A stretch of DNA of 64,000 nt, taken from NCBI GenBank assembly GCA_017999985.1, contig JAGNKU010000013.1:1-64000 (forward strand). Direction: 5' to 3'. The stretch comes from Phycisphaerae bacterium (lineage in GTDB: Bacteria; Planctomycetota; Phycisphaerae; UBA1845; Fen-1342). Below are positions 1 to 9,340 of this stretch, one piece after another. The first letter of the stretch is position 1. Each line of letters starts with the position of its first letter. The position numbers were made by a program, and so were the translations under genes. The notes under the pieces are model-generated. The model was not told where the DNA came from. It did not search any database and worked only from the letters and a program-made list of their open reading frames with translations.

Positions 1-2900
1 TTGGGGGTGAAGACCAGGCTCTGGTAGTCGAGGTCGTTGTCGCCGCTGAAGAGCTGGGTGAAGAAGTCGGGCACCTCCGGCGTGGTGAAGCTGTAGCAGG
101 TCGGATCGATCGTGAGATTGCCGGCCTGATCCAGCGCCTCGACCTTGAAGTAGTACGTTGTGCCATCGGTCAAGCCGGTCAGGCTGATCACGGGCGCCAG
201 TTCATACATCGCCGCGCTCACACTGTTGTTCAGGGCGCTGCAGCTCAGACCGTAGCGCACCGTGGCGCGCACCGGCTCGTCGGCTTCCAGGGTGACCTTC
301 GCGGAGCGTGGCTGCAAGTCGAGCGACTGCACACTGAAGATGACTGGCGGCACGCAATCGACGTCGGCCGTATCGGTCACCACGACGTTCGTGCCGCCCA
401 GACCGTCGTCCGCGTCGACATAGGTCACCGTGATCGTGTCGCCGTGGGCCAAGAGCAGCGCCCCGGCGCCCGCGGTCGGGCTGCCCTCGATCGTGCCAAC
501 GAACGAGGCCGTGCCAACGCCGGTCTCGGTGAGCAACACGCTCTCGCCCGCCGGCTCAGACGTGGATTGCACGGCGACGGTGACGGTCTCGATGACGTCG
601 CTGTCGGTGTTCAGGTCGCAGTCCAGGACGTGCACCTCAATCGTGCTGGTGCAGGCATAGAGTCCGCGATTGAGCCGGACCGAACCGGCTGACGAGCAGG
701 GGCTCACGCCGGTGACCACGAGCGCGAAATCGGCGTCAAGCGCGGGCGTCTCCACGTGGCTGTCCTGGTTGATCTCCTCCGCAATCACGCGGACGACCCA
801 GAGCCCGCCAACGGGGTTCTGCACAAAGACGTTTTCCACGGTATCGACGTGGTTGGCCGCGCCGCCGGCGGTTGAGTAGTTGCCGACCAGCAGCCCATTG
901 TTACCCCAGTAGATCGTGCCGCCCGGGGCGACGACCTGCAGGGTCAGGTCGTTGATGCGCGCCTGCGACGAGGACGGCACGCCGGCCGGATCGGCGTAGA
1001 CCAGCGTGGCCCGGAACTCGGCCTCGCCCGGTTCGACGTTCAGGGCGTACTCCATCGTCTGCAGGTTGGTGAGCAACTGTGTTTCGTTGATGACGAAGGT
1101 CTTCGCGCGCTGATCGTACATCCGCTGCAGGTTCGGGAAGCCCCAGCCCTGGTGCGTGCGCGTCAGGTCGTGGCTGGTCCCGCTGAACGGGTACGACCGG
1201 GCGTTGTTGATCATCATCGCCTTCGCCGTCGTCATGTGGCAGCGGTTGTCGAACACCGTGCCTTCCGGATCGACCGCGTTGTTGAACAGGCCGCTTGCCC
1301 ACATCTGGAAGAACAGGCCGACGTGGCCGGCGATGATCGGGGTGGCGCCGCTGGTCCCACCGAAGCTGGTGGTGTAGGCGGTCGAGCTGCCGCTGGTCGT
1401 CGTGAGAATGTCGTCATAGAAAGCGCACAGATCCGGCTTGATGCGGCCGTCGGCAGCTGGCCCGATGCTGGCGTCGCCGCACCAGCAGTCATTGGTCCAG
1501 TTCTGGTCGTCGTAGTGATTCACGCCGCCGCCGGAGATGATGTTCTTCGCCCAGGCCTCGGGGCGCGACGACTGTGTGCCGAGGTTGGACTGCGACTGGC
1601 AGTGCACGACGTCGAAGTCGAACAGCATGTCGTCTGTGTCGGCGGAGATCGTGGTGTAAGTCGTGACCTGGCTGCTGCCAACGCTCGACGTCTCGAAGAC
1701 GCAGAAGTACGGGGCCTGCACCTGTGCGCTGGTGTGATTGTAGCGCGAGGTGCCGGTCATGCCGACGTAGTTGTAGTCACCGACAATGCCCTGGCCGGCC
1801 GGGAGCAGGCCGCGCGCGAGCGCGTTGCCCGTGCCGTCGCCAAACACGATCCCGGACGTGGAGGCGCCGTGCGAGTCCGAGCCGGTCTGGCCGTGCTGAA
1901 TCAGCGGCCGCGACTGGAAATCGACGTGACCGAGATTGAAGCCCGCGTCGAACACCTCGCCGCGCACGCCGAGGCCGTTGAAGCCGGCCAGAGTCTCGAT
2001 GTAGTTCGCCCCACCGAGCGCCCGCGCGTTATTCATGTCCTTCTCGAGCGGGCTCCACCGGTCAATAAACAGCACTTCGTCCCAGCGGGCGACCTCACAC
2101 ACCTGGTCCGGCGTCAGCGTCGCGACGAGCAGGCGCTTGCCGAAATCGGAGCAGTCCACGTAGCCGCCCAGGGCGCGGATGCGCTCCGCCACGGCGAGTT
2201 TCTGCGCGGCGCCGCCCTCGAACACCTGGATGTTGCAGCGCAGCACACCGCCGTCTTTCTCGGTCGCCGGGCGCTCGAACAGCGTCTCGTCCAACCGATA
2301 GGCCGGGTGATAGGCGCCGACCCAGCGCACGTACGGCAGGGCCGCAACCGCGTCGCGCACTGCCGGGCTCATCTGCACGATATGGGCATGGTTCGCCATG
2401 AACTGGCGGACCGTGCCGCCCAGGGCCTCGATCTGCGCGCGGAACTCGGCCAGCGGCTGGGTCACGAACTGCACGAGGTACAGGTTGCTGTCCGCCTCGG
2501 CGGCCAAGCCGCCGCGCGGCGCCGGCACGCCCCACGCCGGATCGAACTCGCCGTGGCGCAGCTTCAGCACGTAGGACGTTTCCGTCACGCGCTCGACGCG
2601 CTGGCCGTCCAGGCTGATCGCGTAGCAGGGCACCGTGCCGCGGGTCGACACTTCATCCCACAGCACGAGCAGCGCCGCGCTGCCCGGCACGGGAATCACG
2701 CGGGCATTGCGCGCTTCGCCGGCGGCGGTGTGAAACGGCGGCTGACCGGCCAGGGCCAGCAGCGTTCTGTGCGCAGCCCGCTGGATCTCCAGCGCCGCCC
2801 CCGGGGCCTCATCCGGTGCGCCCGCGAGGCTGACGGGCGCCGCCAGAAACCAGCTCATCAGCAACCCGACACCCAAGCCACGCCGAAAAATCGCTCGCAT
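1..2900 (-). CDS. Subtilisin-like (S8) serine protease, exported, 3' end outside window
   Basis: 966 codons are visible and the frame runs off the window start, so the C-terminus is missing. The ATG at 2900 opens a basic, hydrophobic signal peptide (about residues 1-26). The catalytic triad of family S8 can be placed: Asp318 in VFDAGF, His344 in DSHGAST and Ser517 in GGTSGATP. Residues about 600-715 look like a proprotein-convertase P-like beta domain (NDLTLQVVAPGG), and about 843-933 like a fibronectin type III domain (GLTDGTTYYFKVEALD). The protein should be secreted and degrade extracellular protein. The neighbouring exported genes end in dockerin-like modules; whether this one does cannot be seen. 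The call of subtilase is firm; substrate is unknown. Confidence 0.9.
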   Translation of the reverse strand, partial: MRAIFRRGLGVGLLMSWFLAAPVSLAGAPDEAPGAALEIQRAAHRTLLALAGQPPFHTAAGEARNARVIPVPGSAALLVLWDEVSTRGTVPCYAISLDGQRVERVTETSYVLKLRHGEFDPAWGVPAPRGGLAAEADSNLYLVQFVTQPLAEFRAQIEALGGTVRQFMANHAHIVQMSPAVRDAVAALPYVRWVGAYHPAYRLDETLFERPATEKDGGVLRCNIQVFEGGAAQKLAVAERIRALGGYVDCSDFGKRLLVATLTPDQVCEVARWDEVLFIDRWSPLEKDMNNARALGGANYIETLAGFNGLGVRGEVFDAGFNLGHVDFQSRPLIQHGQTGSDSHGASTSGIVFGDGTGNALARGLLPAGQGIVGDYNYVGMTGTSRYNHTSAQVQAPYFCVFETSSVGSSQVTTYTTISADTDDMLFDFDVVHCQSQSNLGTQSSRPEAWAKNIISGGGVNHYDDQNWTNDCWCGDASIGPAADGRIKPDLCAFYDDILTTTSGSSTAYTTSFGGTSGATPIIAGHVGLFFQMWASGLFNNAVDPEGTVFDNRCHMTTAKAMMINNARSYPFSGTSHDLTRTHQGWGFPNLQRMYDQRAKTFVINETQLLTNLQTMEYALNVEPGEAEFRATLVYADPAGVPSSSQARINDLTLQVVAPGGTIYWGNNGLLVGNYSTAGGAANHVDTVENVFVQNPVGGLWVVRVIAEEINQDSHVETPALDADFALVVTGVSPCSSAGSVRLNRGLYACTSTIEVHVLDCDLNTDSDVIETVTVAVQSTSEPAGESVLLTETGVGTASFVGTIEGSPTAGAGALLLAHGDTITVTYVDADDGLGGTNVVVTDTADVDCVPPVIFSVQSLDLQPRSAKVTLEADEPVRATVRYGLSCSALNNSVSAAMYELAPVISLTGLTDGTTYYFKVEALDQAGNLTIDPTCYSFTTPEVPDFFTQLFSGDNDLDYQSLVFTP

Positions 2901-3167
2901 GTCCCGTCTCCTGGAATTCTTCGATGTCATACGCCTTTCGAGAACCCGCCGCGCTACGGCGGACCGGGTCCCACTCATGCAGGAGGTGATGCCCAGTGCG
3001 GCAAGCCAGCCCAGCGCACGATGCAGTCATCTGGCGACGACGAACATCCGGCGCCAGGCACCACTGCTTCCACGATAGCAAGCCGCCCGTCGCGAATCAA
3101 CGCGATGTGCGGGGGGGCGGCGCTGGCCGGCGGGTCCCGGTGCCGCGCGGCCGACCGTCACCGGGGC

Positions 3168-5186
3168 TCAACGGCCCCCGCTGAGCAGCAGGACGAAGGC
3201 GTTGATGTCCGCGAAGTTCGCGGCCCCGTCGCCGTTGACGTCCCCGTTCAGCCGGATGCAGTCCGGGAACGCGTCCAGGTAGCCGTCCGGGTTGCTCATC
3301 AGCAGCACAAACGGGTTGATGTCGCCGAAACTGACCAGCCCGTCGCAGTTGACGTCGCCCGCGTGCCATTCGCAGGGATCCGGGACGAGGTTGCCGTTGT
3401 CATCCGGATACCAGCCGTAGAGAATCTCGCATTCGTCGGGGGTGCCGTTCGCGTTGCAGTCGCCGCTGGTGCCGGCCGCCACGTCGCACTCGTCGGGCAC
3501 GCCGTTCTCGTTGCAGTCCACGCTCCAGCCTTCGTAGATGTCGCATTCGTCCAGCCGCCCATCGGCGTTGCAGTCGCTGCACCACGCGCTGCCGTCGCAG
3601 TTGGCGATGTCCTGGTAGTCGGCCACGCCGTTCGCATTGCAGTCCGGGTCGTCCAGGAAGTCGAAGTACATCGTCGCCGCCGATTCGCTGATCGACGAGA
3701 TGTACAGCCCCGACGACTCCCCGCTCCACCAGTTGGTGTTCGGGTTCGTGTCGGGCGTGCACTGCGTGTACGTCGGCGCCGCCCACAGGTCGGTGCTGTC
3801 GCCGTAGTTGCGGTAGCGCTCAAGGTCCCACGCGCCGTCCGCCTGTACCAGTGTGACCTTGTAGTGCAGCGTCGGCGTCTGCTGCTGGTTATTGTTGCTG
3901 CCCTGCGTATCGACGTGCCAGATAGCCAGACCGGCGTCGGGCAGACCGGCGTCGCGGCCCAGGCGCTGCCGGTTCTCGATCAGGTAGTACTCGTTGCTCA
4001 GCGTCGGGTGCGGGTACTTATAAATCGTGCTGCTGCCGTACTCGGCCGGCAAACCCGTCACCGGCGTGCTTAGCAGCACCGTGTCCGTCCAGCCCGCGAT
4101 CATCTTCATGTACGCGCAGGGCTCACACGGGTTCGTATCGGTCGTGCCGTAGCACATCAGGCAGAACTGGCCGACGCCCGACGAGTCGTAGTCGTAGTCG
4201 TACAGGTCCGGCCAGCCCATCAGCATGTGCCCGTTCTCGTGGCAGAACGTCGCCAACCGCAAGGCGCTTTGCATGTCGGTCATCTGGTAGCGCTGGGTGC
4301 AGACGCCATCGGCGCAGTAGCTCAGCCAGCCCGCGTGCGGCCAGAGGCCCTTGGCCCAGGCGCTGTTGCTGTAGCCGGCGTAGAAGCAGTTCAGCGCGTC
4401 CACGACGCCGTTGCCGTCGGCGTCGTAGGCGCTGAAGTCGAAGCCGGAGTTCTCCAGCGCGTTGAGCGCCTCGACGATCAGCTCGCGCGCCCGCTGGCCG
4501 TACTGGACGTTGGGGTCGTTGTAATACGTCTTGGGATGGAGCGCGCGGTAATACGCCGCCGGCACGAAGTTCGTGTATGTCAGCAGCCCGTTGGACACAT
4601 CGTAGAAATAGTCGCGGACCGAGCCGTTGTTGCCGTTCAGGTTGTAGCCAACCTGGTTGCAAAAGTTGTTGACCGTCGCGGGCGGGATCGTGCCCACGTC
4701 ATCCGAGAAGTCAATAATCAGGCAAATCCCCTGCACGCTGCCGGTCGTTGGGCCGCGCATGTCCGCCCGCTGCGCCGGGGGCGCCCATGGCCCCTCGGCC
4801 TGCAGGCGCTCGAAGGCCTCGCGCGCCGCCCGGGCCTGCGCTGCGACCGCCTCCGCCGTGATACGGACGTGCGGCACCAGCCCCAGCGCCGCCGGCGAGA
4901 CCGTCCCCACGACTACGCCGGTCGAAACGAGCGAACTGGCGTCGTCCGCGAGGATGGCGTAGCAGATGTACTGGGTGTCCGGATCGCGCACGAGCGTGTA
5001 GCCGTCCAGCGACTCGACGACGGTGTAGAACTCATCGCCCCAGATGCGCACCTGGAGCGTGGTGCCGTCCGGTTGGCGCAGCGGCAAAACCTTCCCCAGC
5101 ACGACATCGGCGCGGGCCGCCGGGGCGAACGCCGCCAGCACCACCAGGCTCAGCAGAGTCGAACGGACCACACGGGCAAACAACAT
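3168..5186 (-). CDS. M6-like secreted metalloprotease with dockerin-like C-terminus
   Basis: 672 residues. I chose the ATG at 5186 because GAGGAGG lies just upstream and a signal peptide (residues 1 to about 26, MLFARVVRSTLL...) follows; a longer frame upstream has neither. HENGH at residues 316-320 is the HExxH zinc motif, followed by MGWPDLYD, as in M6 (immune inhibitor A-type) proteases. Residues about 512-602 carry DCNANG/DCNENG..PDEC repeats, a calcium-loop-like motif common in planctomycete exported proteins. Residues about 609-672 are a two-repeat dockerin-like module (GDVNCDG... and GDVNGDG...). It probably digests extracellular protein, tethered or sorted by the C-terminal module. 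Family call is good; the exact M6 assignment is inferred from motif and layout. Confidence 0.88.
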   Translation of the reverse strand: MLFARVVRSTLLSLVVLAAFAPAARADVVLGKVLPLRQPDGTTLQVRIWGDEFYTVVESLDGYTLVRDPDTQYICYAILADDASSLVSTGVVVGTVSPAALGLVPHVRITAEAVAAQARAAREAFERLQAEGPWAPPAQRADMRGPTTGSVQGICLIIDFSDDVGTIPPATVNNFCNQVGYNLNGNNGSVRDYFYDVSNGLLTYTNFVPAAYYRALHPKTYYNDPNVQYGQRARELIVEALNALENSGFDFSAYDADGNGVVDALNCFYAGYSNSAWAKGLWPHAGWLSYCADGVCTQRYQMTDMQSALRLATFCHENGHMLMGWPDLYDYDYDSSGVGQFCLMCYGTTDTNPCEPCAYMKMIAGWTDTVLLSTPVTGLPAEYGSSTIYKYPHPTLSNEYYLIENRQRLGRDAGLPDAGLAIWHVDTQGSNNNQQQTPTLHYKVTLVQADGAWDLERYRNYGDSTDLWAAPTYTQCTPDTNPNTNWWSGESSGLYISSISESAATMYFDFLDDPDCNANGVADYQDIANCDGSAWCSDCNADGRLDECDIYEGWSVDCNENGVPDECDVAAGTSGDCNANGTPDECEILYGWYPDDNGNLVPDPCEWHAGDVNCDGLVSFGDINPFVLLMSNPDGYLDAFPDCIRLNGDVNGDGAANFADINAFVLLLSGGR

Positions 5187-5394
5187 CAGACAGCCTCCTC
5201 GGCAGGCGCATAGAGCAACCTGGGCGGGCGGGGCGAAACTGTCGCCCGCCGGGGCATCGACTTGGCCACCGCCCACGTCGCCGACCTGATCAATAGTAGC
5301 ACCCTGGCCACGGGACCCCCAAGCTCCCCGCAGTCAAAACCCTCCCGGCGTTCCGATAACGCGAATCGGCCCCGGTCCGGCGTCCCGAGCTCCA

Positions 5395-6252
5395 TCACGA
5401 CGGCCCGCTGGTCAGCAGTGTCACGAACGGGTTGATATCGCCAAAACCGAAATCCCCGTCGCCGTCAATATCACGGTTCGCGAGCGGGCAGTCCGGGTAC
5501 AGCTCGGCGTAGAGCGGCGGATTGCTCAGCGCCAACACGAACGGATTGATGTCGCCAAAACCCACCACACCGTCGCAGTTCAGATCGCCCACGAGCACGG
5601 GCACCGGCACGTACACCTGCCCCTGGACCGTGCCGTAGACATGCAGCGTAGCCAACGTGGGGTTGTTCGGGTCGAGCGGCGACGTCATGTCCAGTTGCGT
5701 CATCAGCGTCACGACGCGGTCTTGGCTGGTCACCTGCCCGTCGAACTGGTCCATGGTTTGCGTGCCGCCGTTGGCCAGGTCCAGCGTGGCGCTGCACGGA
5801 AGACCCGCGCCCTGCAACGCGATGCACGGGATCCCCGCGGCAGAGTAGGTCACCGTGCCCGTGGAATCCGCCGGCACATTGGCGAACGCGAAACCGCCCG
5901 CCACTACCGCCACCGGGCCCAGCGGCGTTTCCGGATGCGCGTAGTGCACCGCCAGGCCGGACGAGTCGGCGGTAAAGCTGCCGAGGAAGCCCCAACTGAG
6001 GTACCAGTGCATGCTTTCATCGAGTTGCAGGTCAAAGTCGTGCAGCGTGATCTGCGTGGGGCTCGCGATGGCGTCGAGGTCAATCCGCACCGTGCCGCTC
6101 ACCGGCGACGAATCGGTGGTGCACGATCCCGAGATGCAGAGCTCGAAATTCAGTACCGACTGGCTCGGATTCACCGGCACGTCGAACGGCGCCGCCCAGG
6201 CCGTGGTCAGGAACAGGGCACCGCTCATCACAAGGGCAGTTGATCGAAACAT
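5395..6252 (-). CDS. Exported protein of unknown function with dockerin-like C-terminus
   Basis: 285 residues from the ATG at 6252, which has a GGAGAGGAG ribosome site about eight bases upstream and opens a clear signal peptide ending near AWA (about residue 20). The body (about 25-215) is beta-rich by its look, with two cysteines close together (LCISGSCTT); I recognise no domain. Residues about 220-285 are a dockerin-like module with GDLNCDG and the degenerate second loop RDIDGDG. Its short length and lack of catalytic motifs suggest a structural or binding protein rather than an enzyme. It lies alone between two exported protease genes on the same strand, with about 90 bases to the next gene upstream. 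Confidence 0.82.
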   Translation of the reverse strand: MFRSTALVMSGALFLTTAWAAPFDVPVNPSQSVLNFELCISGSCTTDSSPVSGTVRIDLDAIASPTQITLHDFDLQLDESMHWYLSWGFLGSFTADSSGLAVHYAHPETPLGPVAVVAGGFAFANVPADSTGTVTYSAAGIPCIALQGAGLPCSATLDLANGGTQTMDQFDGQVTSQDRVVTLMTQLDMTSPLDPNNPTLATLHVYGTVQGQVYVPVPVLVGDLNCDGVVGFGDINPFVLALSNPPLYAELYPDCPLANRDIDGDGDFGFGDINPFVTLLTSGPS

Positions 6253-6345
6253 GGTTTGCGCTCCTCTCCGATCTTTGGTTCCGCACCACACCGGGCATGG
6301 GCCGCCGATGGGCACCCATATTCTAACACAATTCCGACAGACGCC

Positions 6346-8184
6346 TCAGGGCGTGCCGCTCAGCAGCGTCACGAACGGGTTGATGTCGCCAAAGCCGACG
6401 CTCCCGTCCCCGTTGATATCCGCCAGATTCCGGTCACAGCCAGGGAACTGCTGCGTATACGCGACCTCGTTCGCCAGGGCCAGCACGAACGCGTTGATAT
6501 CGGCGAAGTCCACCGCCCCGCTGCAATCCAGGTCACCGACGAGCCCGGTGACGCGCAGCCGCCAGGTCACAATTCCGTTGCCAATCGCGTTCGTCGCGCG
6601 GATGCTGACCGTGTACGGCGTCGCCGCGTAGCGCGGGCGCGTCCAACTGACCACGCCGGTGGAATGATCAACCTGCATCCCGTCCGGCCCGGCGTCCAGC
6701 GACCAGTTCAGGATCGGATTCATGCAGGGTGCATCGACGAGCTGCGGCGTTGGTCCGGTATAGGGCAGCGTGTGCGGCGTCAGTTGGTCCGCGATTGGCT
6801 GGATGCGCGGTACGCCCTGATCGACGCCCAGGAACAGGAATTTCGTGGTTGTGCCCGAGCTGTTCGTGGCCCGGACGATGAGCGTGTAGAGAAAGGCGGA
6901 GCGAACCGGGTTCAGCCACGAGATCACGCCCGTATTCGGATTGATCATCATCCCCGGCTCCGGGTTGTCCAGGCTCCAGGTGATGGGGGCCATATTGAGC
7001 GGGTGCGTGACGGTCGGCGTCGGGCCGGTGAATGGCTCGCCGCAGCGCGCGATGACTTGCCCAAGCTCGTTCATGACGGGCGCCAGCCGGGCAATCGTGA
7101 GCGGGCTGCAATAGCAGTGCGTGTTGTTGTCCTCGTATTCCTCGGCCACCTCGTCCAGGTCGTCGAAGATCGAGCCCACGTAGTACGTGCCCGCGGCGAT
7201 GTCCGCCGGCATGTCCGCGTCCACGTCAACTTCGAACCCGTCGCCATACGCCAGGTCCCAGCGCAGATCGCCAAGGGACGTGTCGCCGGTGTCGATCACC
7301 GCGTCGGTCGAGAGGTAGAAACCTTGCCGGACGTTGAACACGTTGGCGTTGCCGTAGTTCTCGATCACCGAGCGCAGCGTCAGCACCTGCCCGGGGTAGA
7401 TGCTGGTCGGCGTGAACGTCGCGGGCATGGCCTTGCCGACGATCGCGCTGCTGGCGAAGCCCGGGTTCGCCAGGTCGACTACCGTCTGGCTCTGTCCCGA
7501 ATGCGGATACAGAAAGCGTGTGCCGTTGCGGTCGTCGGCGTGGACTTCAACAATCCCCTGGTCGCCGATCGAGCCGCCCGCCGGGTAGCGCGGGTTCATC
7601 GTGCCGATGAACCACGCCGTGCCCGCCGGCTCCGTTCCGATGGGATCGTGTCCCAGGCCCAGTGCGTGCCCCAGTTCATGCGTCGCCACGAGGTAGAAGG
7701 AGTAGCCGTACAACGTCGGATTGGCGACGGCTTCGCAGCTCGGGTTGGTGTCGAGCGACCAGCCGGCGCCCGCCGGGTAGTCGGAAAACACCATGTCCAT
7801 GTCGTACCACTCGGCGCCGTAGTTGACCATGTAGGTCACGGCAAGCACGCCCGGATCGAGTTCGTTCGCATCGACCGCCGTCGTGTCGCAGTAGCCGTCA
7901 TAGGGGTCAATCACGGGATCGAAACTGAGGTTCTGGTAGTAGTAGTGGAAATCCCCCGACGGCACCAGTACCCACAGCCCCATCGCCGCACGATACAGCA
8001 CATCCGTGTCGCTACCCGGCGGAAACGTCGAGGCGGACAGGTACCTGAGACTCAAGTTGTTCGCCCAGGTGACGACGTAGCCGTTGAGCTGGAAAAAGGA
8101 GAAGCCGCGCGCTACCGGATCGGGCGCGATCAACAGGCCCGCGAGAACCAACGGCAGAGCCAGCCAACATCGGCGCGTGCTCAT
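6346..8184 (-). CDS. Matrixin-like (M10) metalloprotease with CARDB, Ig-like and dockerin-like domains
   Basis: 612 residues. The ATG at 8184 is preceded by GGGAGGG and starts a signal peptide (MSTRRCWLALPLVL). HELGHALGLGH at 169-179 is the full metzincin zinc motif HExxHxxGxxH, with the Met-turn Met196 in GTMNP. Residues about 248-365 resemble a CARDB-type domain (NYGNANVFNVRQGFYLS), then two putative Ig-like repeats follow (about 369-545; PNTGVISW and STGVVSW match the repeat signature). A dockerin-like module ends the protein (GDLDCSG and DINGDG). Its ATG overlaps the stop of the upstream gene (ATGA), so the two are probably translationally coupled. Secreted protease; substrate unknown. 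Confidence 0.9.
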   Translation of the reverse strand: MSTRRCWLALPLVLAGLLIAPDPVARGFSFFQLNGYVVTWANNLSLRYLSASTFPPGSDTDVLYRAAMGLWVLVPSGDFHYYYQNLSFDPVIDPYDGYCDTTAVDANELDPGVLAVTYMVNYGAEWYDMDMVFSDYPAGAGWSLDTNPSCEAVANPTLYGYSFYLVATHELGHALGLGHDPIGTEPAGTAWFIGTMNPRYPAGGSIGDQGIVEVHADDRNGTRFLYPHSGQSQTVVDLANPGFASSAIVGKAMPATFTPTSIYPGQVLTLRSVIENYGNANVFNVRQGFYLSTDAVIDTGDTSLGDLRWDLAYGDGFEVDVDADMPADIAAGTYYVGSIFDDLDEVAEEYEDNNTHCYCSPLTIARLAPVMNELGQVIARCGEPFTGPTPTVTHPLNMAPITWSLDNPEPGMMINPNTGVISWLNPVRSAFLYTLIVRATNSSGTTTKFLFLGVDQGVPRIQPIADQLTPHTLPYTGPTPQLVDAPCMNPILNWSLDAGPDGMQVDHSTGVVSWTRPRYAATPYTVSIRATNAIGNGIVTWRLRVTGLVGDLDCSGAVDFADINAFVLALANEVAYTQQFPGCDRNLADINGDGSVGFGDINPFVTLLSGTP

Positions 8185-9059
8185 GGGTCGGCCCTCCCGG
8201 AACCAGGCGGACCGCCGGCGTCCATCCGCAGCTCGCCGGGCTGGCGCGTGGACTGCCGGGCGGACACCGCCTGCCGCGCTTGTTCCACGCGTCCTGTCCC
8301 ACCGCTCGACGCCGCGCGCTGCTCGGCCAATCGCAGTGGCACGGACCGCTGCTGCACGAGGGCGGGCTTTCCCGCCGGCCCGGCCAGTGCATGCGGGCGG
8401 CTCTGCGTCAATACCGGTCGCAACAGCGCCAGAAATTCGTCGTAGGCCAGCGGCTGGGCCGGCGGTTGCGCCGCGGGTACCCGCACCCGCAACTTCTCCA
8501 ACCCTGCCAGCCGCGCCGCTGCATCCGACTGCGCCCCCGGGGCCAACTGCATGAACCCATCCGCGTCGAACCCCGCGACCGGCTGGCCGACGGCGTCGTA
8601 CACGCGGGCGACCCCATCCGGGCTGGTCTGCACGCGGAACGCTCCCTGTGCCAGCCCGACGACGGGGTACGTCTTGTACTCTGGCAGCAGGAACAACACC
8701 CACTTGTCGCCGACCGCAAACACCGGCGTGTCCGCCAGGCGCAGCGTCAATTCACCCACCGTGCCGCCCGGCACGAGCAGCACGAACGTATCCCCGGAAT
8801 CCGCCAGCTTCCCCTTCAAGTACTCGACGTGCTCAAACACGACCTCGGTCTGAATGCGCCGCGGACCGTCGGCCCAGTGCGGTCGCACGGACGCGACCTC
8901 GCCGACGATGACCTGGCCGGCATGGTCGGCCAGCGTCGCCAGCGACATGGGGATGACGCTCGACGCGCTGGCCGGCGCGACCAGCATCAGCACCGCCAGC
9001 ACGCCGGCCACCCGGGTCGTGCCGTGGCCCGGCCGCGGCGGCAAGATAGACACCAACAT
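8181..9059 (-). CDS. Exported companion protein of the matrixin gene, function unknown
   Basis: 292 residues from the ATG at 9059, preceded by GGAGG about ten bases away. The N-terminus is a signal peptide (VLAVLMLVAPASA). The mature part begins with a pattern of the type SLATLADHAGQVIVGEV, continues with a beta-rich stretch containing EYLKGK, VPGGTVGELTLR, FAVGDKWVLFL and GLAQGAFRV, and ends in a Pro/Ala/Arg-rich tail (about 210-292). As I recall, proteins with this layout sit next to matrixin genes in other bacteria, but I cannot run that search. The stop overlaps the matrixin start by four bases, so the products are likely made in fixed ratio; an inhibitor, chaperone or partner of the protease is an inference. 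Confidence 0.8.
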   Translation of the reverse strand: MLVSILPPRPGHGTTRVAGVLAVLMLVAPASASSVIPMSLATLADHAGQVIVGEVASVRPHWADGPRRIQTEVVFEHVEYLKGKLADSGDTFVLLVPGGTVGELTLRLADTPVFAVGDKWVLFLLPEYKTYPVVGLAQGAFRVQTSPDGVARVYDAVGQPVAGFDADGFMQLAPGAQSDAAARLAGLEKLRVRVPAAQPPAQPLAYDEFLALLRPVLTQSRPHALAGPAGKPALVQQRSVPLRLAEQRAASSGGTGRVEQARQAVSARQSTRQPGELRMDAGGPPGSGRADP

Positions 9060-9340
9060 GAGAGGTCGTCCTCCATGATACGTGTACAGGGACCAGCCGG
9101 GCGCGCCACCGCGCCAGCAGGCGCATCGGCGCGCCGCCCCCACGGTTTCAGCTTCAATTCTAACAGGCGCGAGCCGCCGGCCGGCGCGAAACAGGGGCGG
9201 TGCCGGCCCGCCGCCAGACCCGTGCCATTATGGGGCGTCGTGGCCGCCCACCCGCACCATGCGGCCAACCGCCGCGGCCGTCGGATAACCGCAGAGCCCA
9301 CGCGGATACCGCCGAAGCAGCCGGCACTTGGGCGACCAGC

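Noticed and set aside
1152..4073. A 973-codon plus-strand open frame opposite the subtilase and M6-like genes.
   Set aside because: Both genes on the other strand have full catalytic motifs and signal peptides; the plus frame has none and spans the gap between them.
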